NCBI GenBank assembly: GCA_035478775.1
Contig: DATIJG010000021.1
Span: 1-34,819, forward strand
Direction of reading: 5' to 3'
DNA length: 34,819 nucleotides
Source: CAMLQK01 sp035478775
GTDB lineage: Bacteria; Patescibacteriota; Saccharimonadia; Saccharimonadales; UBA4665
Part shown: positions 29,987 to 34,819 of the stretch, in pieces
Position numbering within the stretch: the stretch's first letter is position 1
Layout of the letters: each line of letters begins with the position of its first letter
Program-made: the position numbers and the translations under genes
The notes under the pieces: generated by a model
Seen by the model: only the letters and a program-made list of their open reading frames with translations
Database searches by the model: none
What the model was told of the DNA's origin: nothing

Positions 29987-30013
29987 AAACGTATACATGT
30001 AATTCTTACGTTT
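29987..30013. repeat. 7-bp inverted repeat upstream of the Fic-like gene
   Basis: AAACGTA and TACGTTT are 13 bases apart. They lie 15 bases upstream of the predicted -35 of the Fic-like gene, so this may be an operator. Confidence 0.3.
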
Positions 30014-30028
30014 GGGTGCCCATAGACA

Positions 30029-30057
30029 TAGACACGGTATAGATAATATGTTACTAT
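30029..30057 (+). promoter_or_regulatory. promoter of the Fic-like gene
   Basis: TAGACA (30029-30034) and TACTAT (30052-30057) are separated by 17 bases. The leader is about 22 bases and has no strong Shine-Dalgarno. Confidence 0.5.
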
Positions 30058-30085
30058 ATATCTGTTTCACCAAAAGCAAACAACT

Positions 30086-30832
30086 ATGGAATTCCTGCCT
30101 CAAACGCCAGTAAAAGAAACAATAGAAAGCCCTAACGCGAGCTTAATCGACCATGTCACCAACCCGGACGTCAGCCTCGCAGAACTACTGTCAGAGGCGC
30201 GTCTTGAGGGCTTATCACCAGAAGAACGTTTAGGCTTAATAGAACGTGCGACTGTTGGGGATTACGAAGCTGCCGTTGACGCAATTCATTATAAAGTTGC
30301 CCCCGAGCATTCACATGAACCATACACCGGAGCAATGTGGCTTGAATCAGCACCAGGAGAAATAGTAGCATACACAGCACAACCTGAAGATTGGGCCGGA
30401 ATTATGACGTACGCTCTTGAAAAAGCAAAACAAGTAGCAAGGAAGTACCGCACCGAGGGCGGTTCTATTGAAAATGCATTAGAGCGATGTGGCAACCTTG
30501 GAGCGTTTGGCGTTGTCCTCACCCATAAATACGAAAATGGAAATGGCCGTACCGCTCGTTCATTAGGCGCGCTTATACATTATGGCTTCAATAACAATGA
30601 CCCTGATTCCGCATCTTACCTAGCAACAGTAAGTGCAAATCGCCCTGAAAAAGGTACAAAAGGTATACGAATCAATTCGTATGTGCCAATGGGTAAATGG
30701 GCAGATGGGAATGCCAACAAAGACCCTTTTGCATTCTTAGATGCAGTGGCTGCACTAGATACGCCTCTTGACGGTGGAAGCTACGATGGGATAAAAACGG
30801 GTGCTTTTACCGCTACGCGCCAAGCACGTTAA
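30086..30832 (+). CDS. Fic-like protein with altered motif
   Basis: This 248-residue protein has no signal peptide or membrane segment. A central Fic-type motif reads LTHKYENGNGRTARSL (His147 to Arg158): the catalytic His, the GNGR phosphate-binding turn and the last Arg are kept, but the usual acidic residue at position 5 is Asn151, with Glu one position earlier. Fic enzymes transfer AMP or other phosphate-containing groups to proteins; activity here is uncertain. The first 60 residues are acidic and helical. No antitoxin gene is adjacent. It lies alone, in the opposite direction, between pilD and the major pilin. Confidence 0.7.
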   Translation: MEFLPQTPVKETIESPNASLIDHVTNPDVSLAELLSEARLEGLSPEERLGLIERATVGDYEAAVDAIHYKVAPEHSHEPYTGAMWLESAPGEIVAYTAQPEDWAGIMTYALEKAKQVARKYRTEGGSIENALERCGNLGAFGVVLTHKYENGNGRTARSLGALIHYGFNNNDPDSASYLATVSANRPEKGTKGIRINSYVPMGKWADGNANKDPFAFLDAVAALDTPLDGGSYDGIKTGAFTATRQAR

Positions 30833-30871
30833 ACTGGTAGGACTTTTTCATAGTCAAAGCCGTACGGCAGC

Positions 30872-30907
30872 TATAAAAACAAGCCCCTTTTGAGGCTTGT
30901 TTTTATA
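30872..30907. terminator. bidirectional terminator between the Fic-like gene and the pilin
   Basis: TATAAAAACAAGCC (30872-30885) pairs with GGCTTGTTTTTATA (30894-30907), a perfect 14-bp stem with A- and T-rich ends that works for both converging genes. Confidence 0.88.
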
Positions 30908-30922
30908 TTTAAAGCTGCTTAC

Positions 30923-31399
30923 CTAGCTTTCTTGGCACTGCGCCACTTTAGCGCCGCCGCTGCCTTCAACATCGTAAAGTGCGACTACGCTACGCTGGGT
31001 AGCACCTGCAGTTACAGCTGTATTGCCACTACACTTAGCGAAGTTCACAACAACAACTTTATCAAGGTCAGCCGGGTCTGTTGGTGCCGCTGCTGTAGTC
31101 TGGTTAGTCCATGTAACGTTAGCAGCCGTTGTGTAGTAGCCGAGTTTTGGTGCTGAACTTGCAAAAGCAGTAGAGAAGGCTCCGGTTGCTGGGAAGCTAC
31201 CTTGATTATTGTTAACGTATTCACTAACTGATGACAGAATAGAGGACACGTCGTTCTTACGCTGGGTGTTGCGGGAGTTGCGCTGCAAAGCAGGTACGGC
31301 CAAGAACACGATGAGCATGATCAAACCGGCAATCGCCAATACGATCAAGACTTCGATAATGGTAAAGCCACTATCCTTACGTTTTAGTATGTTAGACAT
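30923..31399 (-). CDS. pilA: major type IV pilin
   Basis: This 158-residue pilin has a short basic leader (MSNILKRKDSG), cleavage before FTIIEVLIVLAIAGLIMLIV (Phe1, Glu5), a long spine helix, and a Ser/Thr/Ala-rich globular domain. Two Cys near the end (KCSG, QCQES) can close a disulfide loop. I chose the ATG at 31399; AAAGGGGG lies nine bases upstream, the strongest ribosome binding site in the pilus locus, as expected for the abundant subunit. It has its own promoter. Confidence 0.92.
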   Translation of the reverse strand: MSNILKRKDSGFTIIEVLIVLAIAGLIMLIVFLAVPALQRNSRNTQRKNDVSSILSSVSEYVNNNQGSFPATGAFSTAFASSAPKLGYYTTAANVTWTNQTTAAAPTDPADLDKVVVVNFAKCSGNTAVTAGATQRSVVALYDVEGSGGAKVAQCQES

Positions 31400-31443
31400 T
31401 TGCAAATGCCCCCTTTGCTAATTTTTTTAATGCTTATGCTTGG

Positions 31444-31472
31444 ATAATACGCAGTTACGGCGCAAAAAGCAA
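31444..31472 (-). promoter_or_regulatory. major pilin promoter
   Basis: On the minus strand TTGCTT (31467-31472) and TATTAT (31444-31449) are separated by 17 bases. They lie in the 104-base gap after pilC and give a leader of about 38 bases. Confidence 0.65.
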
Positions 31473-31503
31473 GCTGTTTTCCACAACAACCCAAGAGGTA
31501 TGA

Positions 31504-32718
31504 CTATATGAACGACTGATTAGCTAAACCGTAAATCGGCAGCAGCACCGCAGCCACAATGGTGAACGCCAGAACACCCAGCACAACCATCAGCACAGGC
31601 TCAATAATAGTGGAAATGTTTTTAACTTCGTCATCTACTTCGCGCTCAAAATAGTCGGCAGTTTTTTCGAGCATTTGCTCCATAGCACCCGATTGCTCAC
31701 CAATGCGCAACATGTTTGGTACTAACGGCAAAAAGTTGGGGTCATTTTGAATGGAATCGGCAAGCGACTTGCCGCCTTTTACTTTGTCAGCAGCCTTTAA
31801 AATAGCAGCGCTAATGTGTACATTGTTTACCGATTGGGCAGTGATATTAAGCACCTGCAATAACGGCACACCGCTGGCAACTAAAGTGGTTGCTGTGCGT
31901 GCAAAACGTGCCATATATACTTTCATAAACAGAGCGCCTACCGGCCAGGCTTTCATTTTGAATTTATCAAAAACGCTGCGGCCGGCATCTGTACGGATCC
32001 AGCGGCTAAGTAAAAATACCAATACGACAACAATCAAAATAACAATGTACCACTGGTGGATAATAAAGTTCGATATCCCCACCAATACCCGTGTAATAAG
32101 CGGCAAATGGGCGTTCGGCAAGCCAGAATATAGCTGCTGCACCTGGGGCAGCACCTTAACCATCATAAACGTTACCACACCGCCCATAACCACCAGCACT
32201 ATAACCGGATAGGTCATTGCGCCACGGATCTTACTGATAAGGTCGGCATCTTTTTCTTGCTGGATCGCCAGGCGCTCTAACGATTTGTCAAGCGTACCCG
32301 AAGCTTCACCAGCCGCGATCATACTGATGTAAATGTTATTGAACACGTCAGGGTGTTTGCTCATGGAGGCAGCCAAAGTGGAACCTGCTTCAACATCGGC
32401 AATAATTTTGCTGAGCACCACTTTTAAAGGTTTGCTGGCGGTTTGGTCAGCAACGCTGCGTAGACTTTGTACGAGTGGCAAACCGGCGTTAATGAGCGTC
32501 GAAAGCTGGCGCGAAAATAGCACCTTATCTTTAATACGCACGCGGTTGAGCCGTGCTAGCAATCCTTTGCTACCCTGTTCAGCAAGCTGGATATCGATTG
32601 GCACCAGACCTTCTTTACGGATAAGCCGAGCGGCTGCCTGCTCGCTCTCGGCTTCTACATTTGCCTTTACTGCAGCACCGGTGTTTGGGTCGCGCGCGGT
32701 ATATTTGTACGAAAGCAT
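31504..32718 (-). CDS. pilC: type IV pilus platform protein PilC (GspF family)
   Basis: PilC is the inner-membrane platform on which the ATPases act. The 404-residue protein has two GspF domains (about 68-190 and 270-392), with the repeated patterns FSRQLSTLINAGLPLVQSL and FARTATTLVASGVPLLQVL, and three transmembrane helices. The N-terminus YKYTARDPNTGA is typical. It starts nine bases after pilT. Confidence 0.95.
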   Translation of the reverse strand: MLSYKYTARDPNTGAAVKANVEAESEQAAARLIRKEGLVPIDIQLAEQGSKGLLARLNRVRIKDKVLFSRQLSTLINAGLPLVQSLRSVADQTASKPLKVVLSKIIADVEAGSTLAASMSKHPDVFNNIYISMIAAGEASGTLDKSLERLAIQQEKDADLISKIRGAMTYPVIVLVVMGGVVTFMMVKVLPQVQQLYSGLPNAHLPLITRVLVGISNFIIHQWYIVILIVVVLVFLLSRWIRTDAGRSVFDKFKMKAWPVGALFMKVYMARFARTATTLVASGVPLLQVLNITAQSVNNVHISAAILKAADKVKGGKSLADSIQNDPNFLPLVPNMLRIGEQSGAMEQMLEKTADYFEREVDDEVKNISTIIEPVLMVVLGVLAFTIVAAVLLPIYGLANQSFI

Positions 32719-32727
32719 TTAGTTCAC

Positions 32728-33795
32728 CTAACCCCTCATCAGCCTGTCTAGTTCATCTTGGTCAACAGCAACGTTGCGGGCTTCATCGTAGCTAATGCTA
32801 CCGTTATGTACCATGTTTACTAAAGTCTTATCCATAGATTGCATGCCGAATTCACCGCCAGTTTGGATAACTGCCTCAAGCTGGTGCGTTTTGCCTTCGC
32901 GGATAATGTTACGAACAGCTGGTGTCGCGATTAAAATTTCAGCGGCAGCTTGGCGCCCGCCGCCGATTGCTGGAACAAGGCGCTGCGAACAGATGGCCAT
33001 TAAAATATTACTAAGCTGCGAACGGATTTGTGGCTGCTGATGCGGCGGGAATACGTCGATCATACGGTCGATAGATTGCGCCGCCGAGTTGGTGTGCAGT
33101 GTAGCAAACACTAAGTGCCCGGTTTCGGCGATAGTAATGGCCGAGGCAATGGTTTCAAGGTCGCGCATTTCGCCAATTAGCACCACGTCGGGGTCTTCGC
33201 GGAGCGCCGAACGCAGTGCTGCCGAGAACGAGTAGGTATCGTAATGTACTTCGCGCTGCACAATCACAGAGCGTTTGGAGCGGTGAGTGTATTCGATTGG
33301 GTCTTCAATAGTAATGATGTGCTCGGCGCGTTCCAGGTTAATTTTGTGGATCAACGCCGCTAAACTGGTTGACTTACCAGAACCCGTCGGGCCGGTCACA
33401 AGTACTAAACCACGCGGGTAATCTGCGAATTTACCTACGATTGGCGGCAAGCCTAGCTGCTCAATAGTTAAAATTTCGTTCGGAATTAAACGCAACGCTG
33501 CGGCCAAATTGCCACGTTCGTGAAAAGCGTTCACACGGAACCGGCCAAGGTCGCCGAAGGCAAAACTAAAGTCAAATTCTTTGTCTTTGAGTAAAATTTG
33601 CTTCTGGTCTTCGTCCAGGATTGCGAAAATGAGCGCTTCAACGTCTTCATCGCTTAACGGATTACCGCCGGTTATAGGTGTCAACGAGCCATCAACGCGC
33701 AGCATTGGCGGCAAGCCAACCTGCAAGTGAAGGTCAGATGCTTTCTTCTTAACGACCTCTTCCAGTAAGACTTCGATTCTTGGTTGCCCTTGCAT
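32728..33795 (-). CDS. pilT: type IV pilus retraction ATPase
   Basis: PilT drives pilus retraction and twitching. The 355-residue protein has an N-terminal PAS-like domain (KKKASDLHLQVGLPPMLRVDG), Walker A GPTGSGKSTSL near 132-142, Asp box, Walker B region (DVVLIGEMRD), His box, and the PilT-specific VRNIIREGK motif in the C-terminal part. The length is normal. It lies 21 bases after pilB. Confidence 0.95.
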   Translation of the reverse strand: MQGQPRIEVLLEEVVKKKASDLHLQVGLPPMLRVDGSLTPITGGNPLSDEDVEALIFAILDEDQKQILLKDKEFDFSFAFGDLGRFRVNAFHERGNLAAALRLIPNEILTIEQLGLPPIVGKFADYPRGLVLVTGPTGSGKSTSLAALIHKINLERAEHIITIEDPIEYTHRSKRSVIVQREVHYDTYSFSAALRSALREDPDVVLIGEMRDLETIASAITIAETGHLVFATLHTNSAAQSIDRMIDVFPPHQQPQIRSQLSNILMAICSQRLVPAIGGGRQAAAEILIATPAVRNIIREGKTHQLEAVIQTGGEFGMQSMDKTLVNMVHNGSISYDEARNVAVDQDELDRLMRG

Positions 33796-33816
33796 TTTCG
33801 TTTTTCCACCTTTTCC

Positions 33817-34819
33817 TTATGCCGTATCCGCGCTGGCAACGCGGTTAATTTCTGTAAGCGTCGTATGACCCGCCAAAGCCTTTAGATAGCCGTCTTCTCG
33901 CATGGTTATCATGCCTTGCTTTTGGGCAAGCTCCTGGATTTCGGCGCTCGTGGCGTGTTTCAGGATCAAGTCCTGGATTTCCGGCGAGACGTTAAATACC
34001 TCATATATACCGACACGACCCTTGTAACCGCCAGGCTGGCTCGGGCTATCAATGCCCTTGGTTAAAGTATAAGCGTTTTGCCCTGCCAGTGGCAAGGTTT
34101 CATAGCCAAGATCTTTGGCAACTTTGTCTATTTCTTCTTTAGTTGGCGGTAAATATTTGCCGATGGTCTGCTTAATCGCCTCGGTTTCAACCTTGTCAGA
34201 CTCGTATTCTTCAGATTCTTTACCGATGCGGCGTACCAAACGCTGGCCGATTACAGTGCGCACTGTGCTGGCAATTAAGAACGGCTCGATGCCCATATCG
34301 AGCAAGCGCGGCAAAATACCAGCCGCCGAGTTGGTGTGTAATGTGCTGAACACTAAATGCCCAGTAAGCGAGGCTTGCACAGCCAGTTCAGCGGTTTCTT
34401 TGTCGCGGATTTCCCCTACCATCACTACGTCAGGGTCTTGACGCAAAATAGACCTTAGGCCGGTAGCAAACGTTAAGCCGACTTCGGGATTTACCTGAAT
34501 TTGGTTGACACCTTCCATTTTGTATTCAACCGGGTCTTCGAGGGTCACAATATTGATGCCGTCGCTTTTGACTTCTTGCAACAGCGCGTACAAACTGGTT
34601 GACTTACCAGAACCCGTCGGGCCGGAAGTTAAAATCATGCCGCTGGTGCTTTTAATCCCTTCGCGGATGGTGCGTAGCGCTCGGCCGGTGTAACCCACGT
34701 CCTCTAGCTTAAGGCTGGTACCGCTTTTATCGAGCAAACGGATAACTACCTGCTCGCCCCAGACCACTGGCGAAATTGCAATACGCAGGTCAATGGCATG
34801 GCCGCCCACGTTAATACTG
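33817..34819 (-). CDS. pilB: type IV pilus assembly ATPase, N-terminus beyond the window
   Basis: The frame is open to the window end (SINVGGHAIDLR precedes the apparent start), so the N-terminal half is outside. The visible part (about 330 residues) has Walker A GPTGSGKSTSLYALL, Walker B DPDVVMVGEIRD, and STLHTNSAA. PilB powers pilus extension. The four-cysteine zinc site that normally follows (CxxC ... CxxC) is missing: the region reads RRIGKESEEYESDKVE and contains no Cys. The GYKGRVGIYEV element after it is kept. Confidence 0.92.
   Translation of the reverse strand, partial: SINVGGHAIDLRIAISPVVWGEQVVIRLLDKSGTSLKLEDVGYTGRALRTIREGIKSTSGMILTSGPTGSGKSTSLYALLQEVKSDGINIVTLEDPVEYKMEGVNQIQVNPEVGLTFATGLRSILRQDPDVVMVGEIRDKETAELAVQASLTGHLVFSTLHTNSAAGILPRLLDMGIEPFLIASTVRTVIGQRLVRRIGKESEEYESDKVETEAIKQTIGKYLPPTKEEIDKVAKDLGYETLPLAGQNAYTLTKGIDSPSQPGGYKGRVGIYEVFNVSPEIQDLILKHATSAEIQELAQKQGMITMREDGYLKALAGHTTLTEINRVASADTA

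Noticed and set aside
30086..30832. Doc/Phd toxin-antitoxin module
   Set aside because: The motif is closer to Fic (GNGR) than to Doc (ANKR), and no small antitoxin ORF precedes or follows it.
1..34819. CRISPR array or UGA-recoded genetic code
   Set aside because: There is no series of regularly spaced repeats. TGA ends genes such as the recombinase, and no conserved protein contains an in-frame TGA.

Overview
The window looks like a piece of chromosome from a Candidatus Saccharibacteria (TM7, Patescibacteria/CPR) cell. This is inference from gene content and style: compact genes, reduced housekeeping proteins (a ThrRS without a TGS domain, a PilB without its zinc cysteines), a complete type IV pilus set, and many small orphan membrane proteins. 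TGA is used as a stop (for example at the end of the tyrosine recombinase), so the code is standard and not the recoded code of Gracilibacteria/Absconditabacteria. A stand-alone heme O synthase (cyoE) suggests a lineage with some respiratory capacity.

Layout. 1-2581: the 3' part of a large, repetitive surface/tail-fibre-like protein. 2592-5861: a small membrane-anchored protein, tRNA-Pro, an M50 site-2-type protease, ribosomal protein L28, a degenerate MBL-fold protein and an HTH/nucleotidyltransferase-like regulator. 5899-9340: miaA, an alkyltransferase-like gene and thrS under a T-box leader. 9558-12468: tRNA-Val, a short ORF, nrdR, and a family 2 glycosyltransferase with a small membrane partner. 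12731-19405: a kinase-like protein, tRNA-Gly and tRNA-Thr, a DUF2127 membrane protein, a uracil-DNA-glycosylase-like protein, cyoE, an MFS exporter, a cupin, an unknown alpha/beta protein and tRNA-Asp. 19477-25909: a membrane-anchored parvulin, a PH-domain membrane protein, an ABC exporter, an APH-like kinase, tRNA-Arg, ndk and a Xer recombinase. 25958-34819: a type IV pilus locus on the minus strand (pilB partial, pilT, pilC, major pilin, then pilD and four prepilin-like genes), interrupted by a divergent Fic-like gene.

Genes working together. The pilus genes form two transcription blocks: the motor, platform and major pilin genes, and the prepilin peptidase followed by the minor prepilins in nearly overlapping order. 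The thrS leader carries a T-box whose UGGA bulge is complementary to the unusual U73-CCA end of the tRNA-Thr encoded about 4.7 kb away. The translation-related genes (miaA, thrS, rpmB, six tRNAs with encoded CCA) are scattered among envelope genes.

The most striking pattern is regulatory. At least seven genes start with an extended -10 (TGn followed by a TATAAT-like hexamer) exactly six bases before the ATG. Transcription would then begin on the start codon itself. Genes downstream in operons, and highly expressed ones such as rpmB, thrS, ndk and the major pilin, instead have Shine-Dalgarno sequences. This points to widespread leaderless mRNAs.
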